64,000 bases of DNA from Salinicoccus sp. RF5 (GCF_020786625.1 NZ_JAJGRC010000002.1:248001-312000); one strand, 5' to 3'; counted from the stretch's first letter, positions 43,507-52,780 are shown. Notes: a model not told the origin generated them from the sequence alone. Numbers and translations are program-made.

Positions 43507-44799
43507 TTACGCATTAAGTTTCCGTGGGAAACCAATGAGTATCGCGATGATGCCACAGATCAGGAGCATCGCGGGATAGATGGAATACGGAATCATGGCG
43601 ACGGGTGAAATGGCTGCAAGGCCTGCCGCAGCGAGCATCTGTCCGCCGTAGGGGATGAGTCCCTGGAAGGCGGCGGCGAAGATATCGAGGATGCTCGCGG
43701 ACTTCCTCCGGTCGACACCATATTCATCGGCAATGTCTTTGGCCAGGGGTCCCGTGATGATGATGGAAATCGTATTGTTGGCGGTGCTGAGATCTGTTGC
43801 ACTGACGAGTGAAGCGATCCCGAACTCTGCACCTCTTCTGGAGCGGATCCTGCTCGTGATGAAGTGGAGCAGGTAGTCGATGCCGCCGTAATGCTGGATC
43901 AGTGCGATGAGTCCGCCGATCAGTATGGCGATGATGGAAATGTTCTGCATATTGCCGATACCTTCGCCGGCAGCAGTGACGAATGATGTGAATGTATAGG
44001 ACCCGTCAAGGAAGCCGACGAGTCCGGCAAAGACAATGCCTCCGGAAAGGACGATCAATACATTGACCCCGAGCAGTGCGATTATCAGAACAGCGAGGTA
44101 GGGCAGTACTTTTAACAGGTTGTAGTCGAGATCCGTCGCGGGGGTCGTCGACTGTCCGGACGAGATGAACCAGAGTATGATGACTGTTGCGATGGCGCCC
44201 GGCAGCACAATGAAGAAATTCGTCTTGAACTTATCAGACATCTTGACCTCCTGGGACTGTGTGGAAACGATCGTCGTATCGGAAATGACCGACAGGTTGT
44301 CCCCAAACATGGCGCCGCCGATGACTGTGGCAAGTGCAAGGGCCAGTGAAAGATCCGTCTGTCCGGCTATGCCGATGGCGATGGGGGCAAGTGCTACGAC
44401 AGTACCCGTTGAGGTCCCCATCGAAATGGAGATGAAGCAGCAGATGATGAACAGGCCGATCAGCAGCAGATTGCTCGGCAGGAGTGACAGGCCGAGATTG
44501 ACTGTGGACTCCACAGCCCCCATATTCTCTGCGACCTGCGAGAATGCGCCGGCGAGTAGGAAGATGAGCACCATCAGCATGATGTTCTCCCGTCCGGCAC
44601 CCTGGGTCACGATACCGATCTTCTCATTCAGACGGTCTTTCGGTTTTATCAGCATCGCTGCAACGATGGCGACGATGAGTGCAACGGTGATCGGCATCGC
44701 TTGGAAGTCCCGGGTGATGATGCCAGTACCGATGAACAGTGCGACAAAAATGAGCAGTGGGAGCAGTGCGAGTGGATTGCCCCGTGTATTATCCTTCAT
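43507..44799 (-). CDS. NhaC-family transporter under SAM riboswitch control, likely methionine transporter (MetT-like)
   Basis: A 430-residue membrane protein with about 11 helices. STGTVVALAPIAIGIA and FGDNLSVISDTTIVSTQSQEVKM are hallmarks of the NhaC sodium antiporter superfamily, and ATDLSTANNTISIIITGPLAKDIA is conserved in the second half. A SAM-I riboswitch and its terminator lie in the leader. S-box-controlled NhaC members have been proposed as methionine transporters (MetT), so uptake of methionine or a related sulfur compound is more likely than Na+/H+ exchange. ATG 44799 follows GGAGG. Confidence 0.85.
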   Translation of the reverse strand: MKDNTRGNPLALLPLLIFVALFIGTGIITRDFQAMPITVALIVAIVAAMLIKPKDRLNEKIGIVTQGAGRENIMLMVLIFLLAGAFSQVAENMGAVESTVNLGLSLLPSNLLLIGLFIICCFISISMGTSTGTVVALAPIAIGIAGQTDLSLALALATVIGGAMFGDNLSVISDTTIVSTQSQEVKMSDKFKTNFFIVLPGAIATVIILWFISSGQSTTPATDLDYNLLKVLPYLAVLIIALLGVNVLIVLSGGIVFAGLVGFLDGSYTFTSFVTAAGEGIGNMQNISIIAILIGGLIALIQHYGGIDYLLHFITSRIRSRRGAEFGIASLVSATDLSTANNTISIIITGPLAKDIADEYGVDRRKSASILDIFAAAFQGLIPYGGQMLAAAGLAAISPVAMIPYSIYPAMLLICGIIAILIGFPRKLNA

Positions 44800-44840
44800 G
44801 GTGAACAGCCTCCAATGGTTTGATGATGGTCATGAGAAAT

Positions 44841-44870
44841 AAAAAAGCCCACTTCATAGAAGAAGAGGGC
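44841..44870 (-). terminator. Riboswitch terminator before NhaC-family gene
   Basis: On the minus strand GCCCTCTTC and GAAGTGGGC pair and are followed by TTTTTTATTT, between the S-box core and the start codon. Confidence 0.85.
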
Positions 44871-44883
44871 AGGAATACATCTC

Positions 44884-44984
44884 TTCTTATCTTCAAGCAA
44901 TTACGCTTCTGGAATTGGCACGGGCCGGCTAAGGCTGTTGCCGAGGCTTCAAAGGGCCAGTCCCTCCACCTCTCTGGATAAGAA
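44884..44984 (-). ncRNA. SAM-I (S-box) riboswitch
   Basis: On the minus strand TTCTTATC and GATAAGAA close P1. The core CAGAGAGGTGGAGGGACTGG and following CCTTTGAAGCCTCGGCAACA are identical to those at 36765, while the P3 and P4 regions differ. It governs the MetT-like transporter gene. Confidence 0.94.
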
Positions 44985-45148
44985 TCATCTCAATTTAATT
45001 TAAGACAAACTTTACCGCCTTTCGTCCACACTGTCAACAGGAAATATTTTGTTTATTCCAAACAATTCGGGTGATGACATGAATCTTCACATCGATTGCA
45101 CCTTGCTCTATACTTGAATGGCAAAAATAAAATAGTGGAGGGGATACC

Positions 45149-45661
45149 ATGAGTATGGAATATGCACCACCTTTAAGCTTTGGACGGGATGGGGCCAAAA
45201 AGCATGTTGAAGTTTTTCTGAACACCGCCTGTCCGTATTGCCACAACTTTTTTCTGGCTGCCCACGAAGCTGTGATGCCGCGTGTCGAATCGGGGGAAGT
45301 ACGATACACCATAAAGCACTATGACAAACCGAAGGTGCGGCTGCTCCATGGTACGATAGCCAACCTTTTTCTGGACTATAACCAGCCCAATGAAGCATAT
45401 GAAATCATGAAGTCCCTGTTCCTGACACAGAAGGAATGGGCGCATCTCGACAGCGGGGAAATCGAACAGATGATGGAGCAGGAGTATGGCTGCCAGGAGC
45501 AGAGGAGTACGATGAACTTGAGCCTCGATATTACAAAGGAGGCGCTGGAGCGTTCAATTCTGGTTGTGCCGACGGTCTTCATAAATGGCGAAAAATTCGA
45601 GTTCGACAGTATGAGTGAGCCGAGGAAAATATCTGAAAAGCTGGCATATATGCTGGATTGA
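45149..45661 (+). CDS. DsbA/thioredoxin-like protein
   Basis: A 170-residue thioredoxin-fold protein with the active-site pair Cys28-Pro-Tyr-Cys31 in NTACPYCHNFF and a cis-proline region SILVVPTVFINGEKFE. No signal peptide or lipobox is present, so it should act in the cytoplasm. The helical insertion between the two halves is typical of DsbA-like thiol oxidoreductases. The ATG follows GGAGGGG. It stands alone, divergent from the riboswitch-controlled transporter. A redox partner is not obvious, although the reductase gene at 45815 is next to it. Confidence 0.85.
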   Translation: MSMEYAPPLSFGRDGAKKHVEVFLNTACPYCHNFFLAAHEAVMPRVESGEVRYTIKHYDKPKVRLLHGTIANLFLDYNQPNEAYEIMKSLFLTQKEWAHLDSGEIEQMMEQEYGCQEQRSTMNLSLDITKEALERSILVVPTVFINGEKFEFDSMSEPRKISEKLAYMLD

Positions 45662-45722
45662 TGAGGGATGTATGTGTTGAAAGAAGCCCGGTCAAACTTA
45701 CATTGAAGCTAGTGGAGGTACA

Positions 45723-45747
45723 ATAAAAAGAGGCAGCTTTCGCTGCC
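45723..45747 (-). terminator. Terminator after ferredoxin-NADP reductase gene
   Basis: On the minus strand GGCAGC-GAAA-GCTGCC is followed by TCTTTTTATTG. Confidence 0.75.
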
Positions 45748-45814
45748 ATAAAGATGACGGTCTGCTCTGCCGGAATAACTGCGTCAAGCCCGACATGCGA
45801 GTTCTACTGACCTA

Positions 45815-46834
45815 TCAGTGCATCTTCCGGATCAGAGCCTTGTTCTTTTCCTTGAAGATGTCATTGTGTGAGGAGACCATGCCATCTTCAGGGGCATCCG
45901 ATTTGATGAATGTCTTCGCATGATTGGCTGCCTGGGCGGCTTCTGTGAAGCATCCGGCGATCAGCCGGACTTTGCCGTCATAGACGATCTGGTCACCACA
46001 GGCATAGATGCCGGGCACGGGTGTGTCCGCGACATCATGGGTCTTGATCATCTGATGGTCGTTGTACCTGATGTCGCCTTCAAGGGAGTTGAGGAATTCA
46101 CAGTTTGATTCATAGCCGTGGCTGACAAGGACATCGTCGACATCGAGTGACAGACCATTATTGAGTTTGACCGAGGCGATGGCATCACCGGCATCGTTCG
46201 GATGGAGCATCTCTATTGCACACTGCGCGCACATCTGAATATTATCTTTCCGGTGAAGGGAGGCGATCATCGCTTCATGCCCCTTCATTTCTTCACTCCT
46301 GTAGACCATCGTGACCGAGGCAGCGACTTCCGAGAGTGCATCCGCCCAGTCGACCGCCGTATTGCCGGCGCCTGAGATGAGCACATTCCGGTCTTTGAAG
46401 CGTTCGAGCCTTTTGACGGTATAGTGAAGGTTCGTCAGTTCGTATGCTTCAGCGCCTTCGATCTTCAACCTGACTGGAGTGAAGATGCCGCGTCCGGAGG
46501 CGATGATCAGTGTCCGGCTGTAGAAGGATCCCCGGTCGGTTACGGTTTCGAAGTGGTCCGCGTGGCGGATGACCGATTGGCATGTCGTCGAGACATGGAT
46601 TTCAGGGTGGAAGGTCTTTGCCTGGGTGATCATCTGTTGTTTGATATCCTCAGCCGGCTGAGGGGGGATGCCGCCGATGTCCCAAATTATCTTCTCGGGA
46701 TATATATTGAGTTTTCCGCCAAGTTCCGAATGATGATCGATGAGCTGGACACTCATGCCGCGCAGCCCTGCATAGAAACTTGCATACAAACCTGCAGGCC
46801 CTCCGCCGATGATGAGTGTGTCAGAAATATTCAT
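45815..46834 (-). CDS. Type-2 ferredoxin/flavodoxin-NADP+ reductase (YumC-like)
   Basis: A 339-residue thioredoxin-reductase-like flavoprotein. The FAD-binding motif is LIIGGGPAGLYASFYAG, NADPH binding is in VLISGAGNTAVDWADALSE, and GIYACGDQIVYDGKVRLIAGCFTEAAQAAN is the C-terminal FAD motif. It lacks the CxxC of thioredoxin reductase. ATG 46834 suits the GGGGA site better than ATG 46840. It shares a Fur-box promoter region with the siderophore importer, so it may reduce imported ferric siderophore or supply ferredoxin or flavodoxin under iron limitation. Confidence 0.88.
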   Translation of the reverse strand: MNISDTLIIGGGPAGLYASFYAGLRGMSVQLIDHHSELGGKLNIYPEKIIWDIGGIPPQPAEDIKQQMITQAKTFHPEIHVSTTCQSVIRHADHFETVTDRGSFYSRTLIIASGRGIFTPVRLKIEGAEAYELTNLHYTVKRLERFKDRNVLISGAGNTAVDWADALSEVAASVTMVYRSEEMKGHEAMIASLHRKDNIQMCAQCAIEMLHPNDAGDAIASVKLNNGLSLDVDDVLVSHGYESNCEFLNSLEGDIRYNDHQMIKTHDVADTPVPGIYACGDQIVYDGKVRLIAGCFTEAAQAANHAKTFIKSDAPEDGMVSSHNDIFKEKNKALIRKMH

Positions 46835-46888
46835 GGCCATTCCCCATTTCTATTGAAATTTCCCCTATTCTCGTTTATTATATAGTCA

Positions 46889-46908
46889 ATGAGAATGATT
46901 ATCAATAT
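46889..46908. promoter_or_regulatory. Fur box in divergent promoter region
   Basis: ATGAGAATGATTATCAATAT contains TGAGAATGATTATCA, close to the Fur consensus of GATAATGATTATC repeats. It lies between the reductase gene and the siderophore-binding protein gene and could repress both when iron is plentiful. Confidence 0.85.
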
Positions 46909-46942
46909 CGACAACTCAAATAAATCATAGCGGGGTAGAAAA

Positions 46943-47905
46943 ATGAAAAAGTTCATCGGGTTATTCGCAATACTTATGGTACTGGTTCTTGCAGCATGTG
47001 GCAATTCAGAGGAATCGTCAGAAGAAGCGACGGATGAATCGGCAGCAGGAGAGACGAGCGGAGGTTCGGCAGAGGATGCTTCAAGCGGCATGGTCTCCTA
47101 CACGACTGATGCAGGCGAGGAGATAGAGATTCCTGAAGATCCACAGCGCATCGTCATCCTCGGGATGAGCTATTTCGGGAATCTGATGCACATGGATGCC
47201 AACGTCGTCGGCGCGCATGCGAGGGTGACGGAAAGCGAAGTGCTTGAGCCATACACTGAGGGCATCGAGCTGATTGAAGAGGGGAATATTGAACAGGTGA
47301 TGAACGTTGACCCGGATTTGATAATTACCTTTAATTCCGACGAAAATTTAGATAAACTGGAAGCGGTAGCTCCTACAATTCCAATCGATTATGCCAAGTG
47401 GAACTATCTTGACATCCATAGGGAACTAGGTAAGATTACAGGCAATGAAGAGAAGGCGGAAGAGTGGATCGAGAACTGGGAAGCAGAACTTGAAGCGGAC
47501 CGTGAAGTGGTCCAGGAGGCCATCGGTGAAGATACAACCGCAAGCGTCATAGAGCAGTTCGCCAAAGACATATATGTATATGGTACAAACTGGGGCCGCG
47601 GCACCGAAATCATCTATCAGGGGCTGGATGTAAAAGTGCCTGAAGCCGTCCAGGACGAAGTCGTCGAAACCGGCTGGAAGAAGATTTCCGCTGAGGAGAT
47701 AGAGAAATATGCGGGCGACTACATGTTCGTCGGCACGGGTGATTCCGGTGCGGACAACGCCTACAAGGACACGGAAGTATGGAACGGCCTCGACGCTGTA
47801 CAGAATGACAATGTCATCGAATTCGATTCCCCGACATTCTACTATAACGACCCTTATTCATTGGAATACCAGAAGGAGATCATTGTAGACGCATTGACGA
47901 AATAA
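46943..47905 (+). CDS. Iron-siderophore binding lipoprotein
   Basis: A 320-residue class III solute-binding protein. The signal peptide ends in LVLAACGNSEE with the lipidated cysteine near residue 19. A Ser/Glu/Gly-rich linker of about 30 residues precedes the mature domain. IEIPEDPQRIVILGMSYFGN, VDPDLIITFNSDE and YIYGTNWGRG-like IYVYGTNWGRG are typical of FhuD/YfiY-type binding proteins. It heads a four-gene importer operon after a Fur box. The siderophore type (hydroxamate, carboxylate or catecholate) cannot be fixed from sequence. Confidence 0.9.
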   Translation: MKKFIGLFAILMVLVLAACGNSEESSEEATDESAAGETSGGSAEDASSGMVSYTTDAGEEIEIPEDPQRIVILGMSYFGNLMHMDANVVGAHARVTESEVLEPYTEGIELIEEGNIEQVMNVDPDLIITFNSDENLDKLEAVAPTIPIDYAKWNYLDIHRELGKITGNEEKAEEWIENWEAELEADREVVQEAIGEDTTASVIEQFAKDIYVYGTNWGRGTEIIYQGLDVKVPEAVQDEVVETGWKKISAEEIEKYAGDYMFVGTGDSGADNAYKDTEVWNGLDAVQNDNVIEFDSPTFYYNDPYSLEYQKEIIVDALTK

Positions 47906-47924
47906 AAATAGGCAGGTGTCATGG

Positions 47925-48740
47925 ATGACGAGTGTAATGCTGAAAGATATAAAAGTCGAACTGAATGAGCGCACGATCCTCAATCGCATCAATATGGAGC
48001 TGGTGGAGGGCAAGGTGACGACCATCATCGGCCCGAACGGCTGCGGCAAGTCGACGATGCTGAAGACGATTTCGAGAATCATCTCAGCCAAGGAGGGCGG
48101 TGTCTATATCAACGATATGGATATCCGTCAGATGAAGTCGAAGGATGTCGCCAAAAAGGTTGGCATACTCTCCCAGAAGAACCGCCTCCAGTATGATGTC
48201 AAAGTGCGCGACCTGGTGAGCTTCAGCCGGTATCCGCACCTGAAACGGTTCCAGAGCCTGAAACCGGACGACTATAAGATCATCGACTGGGCGCTCAAGG
48301 AGACCGGCGCCATCGAGTTCAGTGACCGCATGATGAGCGAGCTCTCAGGCGGTCAGGCACAGCGCGTATGGATCAGCCTGCTCCTCGCACAGGGGGCAGA
48401 TGTCCTGCTGCTCGACGAACCGACGACATACCTCGACATCCACCACCAGCTTGAGACACTTAACATCGTCAAACGGCTGAATGAACAGACGAAGCAGACG
48501 GTCGTGATGGTGCTGCATGACATCAACCACGCAATAAAATATTCCGATCACCTCATCATCATGGATCAGGGTGAAATCATAGAAAGTGGCCATCCGACCG
48601 ATGTGCTGACAAATGACATCCTGAACAATGTATTCAACATCAATGGAAAAATCACCATCGATCCGCTGACAGGCAAACCGATTCTCGCAGATTATGATCT
48701 GTTCTGCCAGACAGTCAAAGAGGTCCAGCATGGATCGTAA
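47925..48740 (+). CDS. Iron-siderophore ABC transporter ATPase
   Basis: A 271-residue FecE/FhuC-type ATPase. Walker A is GPNGCGKST, the Q loop is in GILSQKNRLQYD, the signature is LSGGQAQRVW, and Walker B is VLLLDEPTTYLDIHHQ. ATG 47925 is preferred; AGGTG lies six to nine bases before it, and the upstream in-frame GTG 47916 overlaps that site. It overlaps permease 1 by 11 bases. Confidence 0.93.
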   Translation: MTSVMLKDIKVELNERTILNRINMELVEGKVTTIIGPNGCGKSTMLKTISRIISAKEGGVYINDMDIRQMKSKDVAKKVGILSQKNRLQYDVKVRDLVSFSRYPHLKRFQSLKPDDYKIIDWALKETGAIEFSDRMMSELSGGQAQRVWISLLLAQGADVLLLDEPTTYLDIHHQLETLNIVKRLNEQTKQTVVMVLHDINHAIKYSDHLIIMDQGEIIESGHPTDVLTNDILNNVFNINGKITIDPLTGKPILADYDLFCQTVKEVQHGS

Positions 48741-49701
48741 ATGGTATCCTTTGCCCATCGTAGCGATGGGCATTCTTTTGTCTTTTGTGGCAGCGATGAT
48801 GTTCGGAACGAATACATACACGCTCCAGCAGGTGCTTGAGGTGATTTTCAGCCTGGATATGACGGATCAGGCCCATCAGATCCTGTACGAAATCCGGATG
48901 CCCCGTGTGCTCGGCGCACTGCTCGCCGGCTTCATGATCAGCATATCGGGTCTCGTCCTCCAGTCCGTCACGCACAATGACCTGAGTGAGCCGAGCATAC
49001 TCGGCATCAATGCCGGGGCCAACCTGGCGATCATCGTCGGGGCGCTGGTGCTTCCTACACTGCCGTTCATCGGGGTGATGGGCATCGGTTTTATCGGTGG
49101 CATGCTGGTCGGGTTGGTGATCCTTTCAATGACCCGCTACCGCTCTCCGATGCACCTGATTCTGGCCGGCGCCGGAATCAGCCTCTTGCTTTATGCGGTG
49201 ACGGATTTTCTGGTGATCACATTCGGCCTGGGCCAGTATGTTGCGTTCTTCACGGCAGGCGGTGCTGCCGGACAGTCGATGTCGAATATCGTCCTGGTCT
49301 TTCCGATTGCCTTGGTGCTTGCGACCGTACTGCTCTTTTTGGCAAAGGAGCTTGATATCCTCCTGTTCGGGGATGAAATGGCGGTTTCGCTCGGCCAGAA
49401 TCAGACACTCTATCGCGGAGTGACGCTGGTTCTTGCCATCATGCTTGCAAGCATGGCCGTTGCCATGGTGGGTAACGTGGTGTTCCTGGGATTGCTTGTG
49501 CCCCACATCGTCAAGATGCTTTTCGGCAATATGCACCGGTTCACCATCATCTATACCGGGATGCTCGGGGCGATGATATTCGCCTTATCCGACATGTTCG
49601 CCAGAGTATTCAATGAAACACCTGTCAACGCCATCATCGCGGTGATCGGCCTGCCTTTCTTCATCTACATCATCAAGAAGCGGGGGCGGAAATATGCGTA
49701 A
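48730..49701 (+). CDS. Iron-siderophore ABC permease 1 (FecCD family)
   Basis: A 323-residue FecCD permease with about nine or ten helices. EIRMPRVLGALLAGFMISIS is the family signature, and SVTHNDLSEPSILGINAGAN follows. GNVVFLGLLVPHIVKMLFG is the conserved coupling region. The ATG lies inside the end of the ATPase gene after AGAGG, giving translational coupling. Confidence 0.93.
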   Translation: MDRKWYPLPIVAMGILLSFVAAMMFGTNTYTLQQVLEVIFSLDMTDQAHQILYEIRMPRVLGALLAGFMISISGLVLQSVTHNDLSEPSILGINAGANLAIIVGALVLPTLPFIGVMGIGFIGGMLVGLVILSMTRYRSPMHLILAGAGISLLLYAVTDFLVITFGLGQYVAFFTAGGAAGQSMSNIVLVFPIALVLATVLLFLAKELDILLFGDEMAVSLGQNQTLYRGVTLVLAIMLASMAVAMVGNVVFLGLLVPHIVKMLFGNMHRFTIIYTGMLGAMIFALSDMFARVFNETPVNAIIAVIGLPFFIYIIKKRGRKYA

Positions 49702-50686
49702 CAGTATGAAATTCATCATCATCATCGCCCTGCTCATCGCAATCGTAGTCACTCATCTGCTTACCGGTACCTTCAGTCTGGCTCCCGGCGACCTGATGGA
49801 TCTACTGATCAATCAGGCAGGGGAGGATGTGCGGCTCGTACTGTTCGAGTTCAGGATGCCGCGCATCATCGTCACCCTGGTCTGTGGCGCAGCCCTTGCA
49901 TTGAGCGGTCTCATACTGCAGGTCATCTCGAAGAATCCGCTTGCCGACCCGGGCATCATCGGTGTCAATGCCGGCAGCGGATTCGGCGTGGTCCTCTTCA
50001 TCATGTTCGTCAGCGGCTCGATGAGCCAGCACCTGTATGCACTGCCCCTGATGAGCTTCATCGGCGGCCTTGCGACGGTACTCATCATCTTCTTCCTGTC
50101 ATTCATGGGCGGGACGTTCAAAAGCAACATATTCATCCTGATCGGTATTGCTACGGCGATGGGGGTGACCGGCTTCGTCTATGTATTCACGTCCATGTTC
50201 GATGAAACCCAGATGGAGATGCTGAACCGTTATTTCGCCGGCAACATATGGGGGGATACATGGCCATTCGTCTTCATATCGGTGCCGTATATCCTGATCA
50301 TCGTGGGTTTTGTCTTCTTCCGCATCAGGGAGATGGGGATGCTGAACCTGGATGATGAAATGCTGATCGGATTTGGCATGAATGTGAACAAGGAAAAGAT
50401 CATTCTGATCATCCTGTCTGCGATGCTCTCGAGCCTTGCGGTGAGCGTATGTGGTGCCATAAGCTTCATCGGTCTGATTGCACCGCACATCTCAAGGCTC
50501 CTGTTCGGTCAGAATATGAAGATCCTGTTCTTCTCTTCCCTTCTGATCGGCGGGGTACTCCTTACGGGAGCAGACCTCGTCGGCAAGCTGCTGCTTGCTC
50601 CGATGATCATCCCGACGGGCATCGTAGTGGCACTGATCGGCGGACCCTATTTCCTGAGGCTGCTCCTGAAAGCCAAACAGATATAG
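49694..50686 (+). CDS. Iron-siderophore ABC permease 2 (FecCD family)
   Basis: A 330-residue FecCD permease pairing with the preceding one. Its signature is EFRMPRIIVTLVCGAALALS, then SKNPLADPGIIGVNAGSGFG, and the coupling region is GAISFIGLIAPHISRLLFG. It starts eight bases before the end of permease 1. It is the last gene of the importer; a YciI-like gene follows after 58 bp on the same strand. Confidence 0.93.
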   Translation: MRNSMKFIIIIALLIAIVVTHLLTGTFSLAPGDLMDLLINQAGEDVRLVLFEFRMPRIIVTLVCGAALALSGLILQVISKNPLADPGIIGVNAGSGFGVVLFIMFVSGSMSQHLYALPLMSFIGGLATVLIIFFLSFMGGTFKSNIFILIGIATAMGVTGFVYVFTSMFDETQMEMLNRYFAGNIWGDTWPFVFISVPYILIIVGFVFFRIREMGMLNLDDEMLIGFGMNVNKEKIILIILSAMLSSLAVSVCGAISFIGLIAPHISRLLFGQNMKILFFSSLLIGGVLLTGADLVGKLLLAPMIIPTGIVVALIGGPYFLRLLLKAKQI

Positions 50687-50744
50687 AAAAACATGGCAAC
50701 ATGATGGTAATATATAGGAAAGAAGATTTGGAAAGAGGGATGGA

Positions 50745-51023
50745 ATGAAATATTTTGCAGCATTGGCACCGATGAAGGATGCACAGAAAAGCAAGGAATA
50801 CCGTCAGCAGCACCTGGACTTCCTGAAGGAGCAGAGGGAAGCCGGGCATGTCTTCATGTATGGGAGGTTTGCCGATGGCGCCGGCGGCCTCGTCATCTAT
50901 CAGGGGGAATCCCTTGAAGCGGTCGAAGAGATCGTCAGACAGGACCCCTATGTGACCAGCGGCGCCCGTCATTATGAGGTCCATGAGTGGGACATGCAGA
51001 CGGACTACACGATACAGTCATAG
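50745..51023 (+). CDS. YciI-like protein
   Basis: A 92-residue YCII-family protein. MKYFAALAPMKDAQKSKEYR starts it; the family His-Asp pair is seen in RQQHLDFLKEQREAGHVFM, and GGLVIYQGESLEAVEEIVRQDPYV is the typical second half. The family fold resembles ferredoxin-like dimers with a putative catalytic histidine, but the reaction is not known for most members. It may be co-transcribed with the siderophore genes. A terminator follows. Confidence 0.85.
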   Translation: MKYFAALAPMKDAQKSKEYRQQHLDFLKEQREAGHVFMYGRFADGAGGLVIYQGESLEAVEEIVRQDPYVTSGARHYEVHEWDMQTDYTIQS

Positions 51024-51034
51024 AAAACGATGCA

Positions 51035-51078
51035 AAATATCCAGTTTCCTCTATAATGGGAACTGGATATTTATTTTT
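51035..51078 (+). terminator. Terminator after YciI-like gene
   Basis: AAATATCCAGTTTCC and GGGAACTGGATATTT pair around a short loop, followed by ATTTTT. Confidence 0.85.
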
Positions 51079-51104
51079 CGCAAAAGAAATCGGGGGAAGC
51101 CATA

Positions 51105-51782
51105 ATGTCGAAAATATTCATTGTTGAAGACGACATGACGCTTTATGAGGAGTTGAAATTGCGCCTTGGGGAATGGGACCACACGGTCACGGGGGTGTCC
51201 GATTTCGGCAATGTCGTGCATGACTTCATCCAGTCTGAACCGGACCTGGTCATCATCGATATTACGCTGCCGAAATATGACGGGTTCTACTGGTGCAGGC
51301 GGATCCGTGATATATCGAGTGTGCCGATCATCTTCCTGTCTTCACGGGATCATCCGTCGGATATGGTGATGAGCATGCAGATGGGCAGCGACGACTATAT
51401 ACAGAAACCCTTCAACTTCGAAGTGCTGGTGGCAAAGATCCAGGCGCTCCTGAGACGTGCCTACCAGTACAGAGAGCAGGATATGGATGTGGTCGGATTC
51501 CGTGGCGCAGTGTTTGATTTCAAAAAGCTCACGGTCTCGAGGGAGGGGAATGTCCTTGATCTTACCAAAAACGAATCCTTCATCCTCTCCATACTCGTCG
51601 GGAGCAGGAATCAGGTCGTTTCAAGGGAGACGCTTATCGAACAGTTGTGGGATGATGCGAAGTTCATCAGCGATAATACGCTGACCGTCAATATCAACCG
51701 CATACGCAAAAAGCTCGAGGAGATGGGTCTTGAAGATGCCATCATTACAAAAACCGGACTCGGCTATATGCTGAAGGAGTGA
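51105..51782 (+). CDS. BceR/BraR-type response regulator
   Basis: A 225-residue OmpR-family regulator. The acidic pocket is in IVEDDMTLYEEL, the phospho-acceptor aspartate in VIIDITLPKYDGFYW, and the conserved lysine in DYIQKPFNFEVL. The C-terminal winged HTH has FILSILVGSRNQVVSRETLI and NTLTVNINRIRKKLEE. This matches regulators of antimicrobial-peptide detoxification (BceR, BraR, GraR). The kinase gene starts five bases after its stop. Confidence 0.9.
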   Translation: MSKIFIVEDDMTLYEELKLRLGEWDHTVTGVSDFGNVVHDFIQSEPDLVIIDITLPKYDGFYWCRRIRDISSVPIIFLSSRDHPSDMVMSMQMGSDDYIQKPFNFEVLVAKIQALLRRAYQYREQDMDVVGFRGAVFDFKKLTVSREGNVLDLTKNESFILSILVGSRNQVVSRETLIEQLWDDAKFISDNTLTVNINRIRKKLEEMGLEDAIITKTGLGYMLKE

Positions 51783-51787
51783 GACTG

Positions 51788-52780
51788 ATGTATCTGAAGC
51801 AGCACTTGCCCTGGTGGCTTTTGTTCCTCCTTTTCAACGGGATGATTCTGCTGCTTGGACTTCTGGATGCGGCCATCCCGGATCTTTCCGTCCTCTATAT
51901 CGTTGCCATCAATAGTGTGCTCCTCGTCATTTTCGCGGCATGGCAGTATGCCAGGGGCAGGCGGTATACGAGGGAACTGCTTTCCCTCGAGGCGGTGGAG
52001 GACATCGACACCCTGCCAAAGCCTGTCACGGCCGAGCAGCAGGCCATACATGAGCGCCTGATCAGGGTGAAGCGATCACATGACGAGCGGCTGGACGCGG
52101 AGTCGGGCAAAACGAAGGAAAGCCTGGACGGCCTCACCCGCTGGATCCATGATATGAAGATGCCGATGACGACGATGAACCTGCTGATCGACGATCTGGA
52201 AGGCCGGGAGAAGGCGAAGCTTGCCAATGAATGGCAGCGGCTTGATGGCATGCTGAATGAGATGCTGTACATGAAGCGCCTGCCGAACATCCGGAATGAC
52301 CTCTATTTCGAAAGCGTTGAAATTGAACCGCTTGTAAGGCGGAGCATCCAGAAGGTCAGACGCCTGTGCATGGAGAAGGGGGTCGGCTTTGATATCGATC
52401 TGGCAGTACAAGAAGTGGAGACGGATGTCAAATGGCTCACGTTCATCCTTGACCAGATCATTACAAACAGTGTCAAATATACGGATGATGATGATGTGCG
52501 CATCAGCAGCGCCATGGAAGATGACCGCCTTGTCCTCACCGTCACCGACCATGGCAGGGGGATTCGGAGTGAGGACCTCCCCCGGATATTCGAAGCAGGC
52601 TTCACTTCGACCAGCGACCATGAGGATGCACAGGCGACCGGCATGGGGCTGTACCTTGCACAGGAAGCTGCAGCGGCCATGAATATGAAAATTGAAGTGG
52701 ATTCCGAATATGGGGAAGGCACACGGGTCGTAATCATCTTTCCGGGACGGAATACTTTCCATAGAGTGAAGACCATGTGA
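51788..52780 (+). CDS. BceS/BraS-type intramembrane-sensing histidine kinase
   Basis: A 330-residue kinase with two N-terminal helices joined by a loop of only a few residues, the intramembrane-sensing layout. The phospho-acceptor histidine is in LTRWIHDMKMPMTTMN. The ATPase domain has N (IITNSVKYTDDD), G1 (TDHGRGI), F (FEAGFTSTSDH) and G2 (GMGLYLA) boxes. ATG 51788 is preferred over GTG 51779 from the GAAGGAGTG spacing. Such kinases take their signal from the BceAB transporter encoded next. Confidence 0.9.
   Translation: MYLKQHLPWWLLFLLFNGMILLLGLLDAAIPDLSVLYIVAINSVLLVIFAAWQYARGRRYTRELLSLEAVEDIDTLPKPVTAEQQAIHERLIRVKRSHDERLDAESGKTKESLDGLTRWIHDMKMPMTTMNLLIDDLEGREKAKLANEWQRLDGMLNEMLYMKRLPNIRNDLYFESVEIEPLVRRSIQKVRRLCMEKGVGFDIDLAVQEVETDVKWLTFILDQIITNSVKYTDDDDVRISSAMEDDRLVLTVTDHGRGIRSEDLPRIFEAGFTSTSDHEDAQATGMGLYLAQEAAAAMNMKIEVDSEYGEGTRVVIIFPGRNTFHRVKTM

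Noticed and set aside
43507..44799. Plain Na+/H+ antiporter
   Set aside because: The SAM-I riboswitch in the leader makes a sulfur amino acid substrate more likely.
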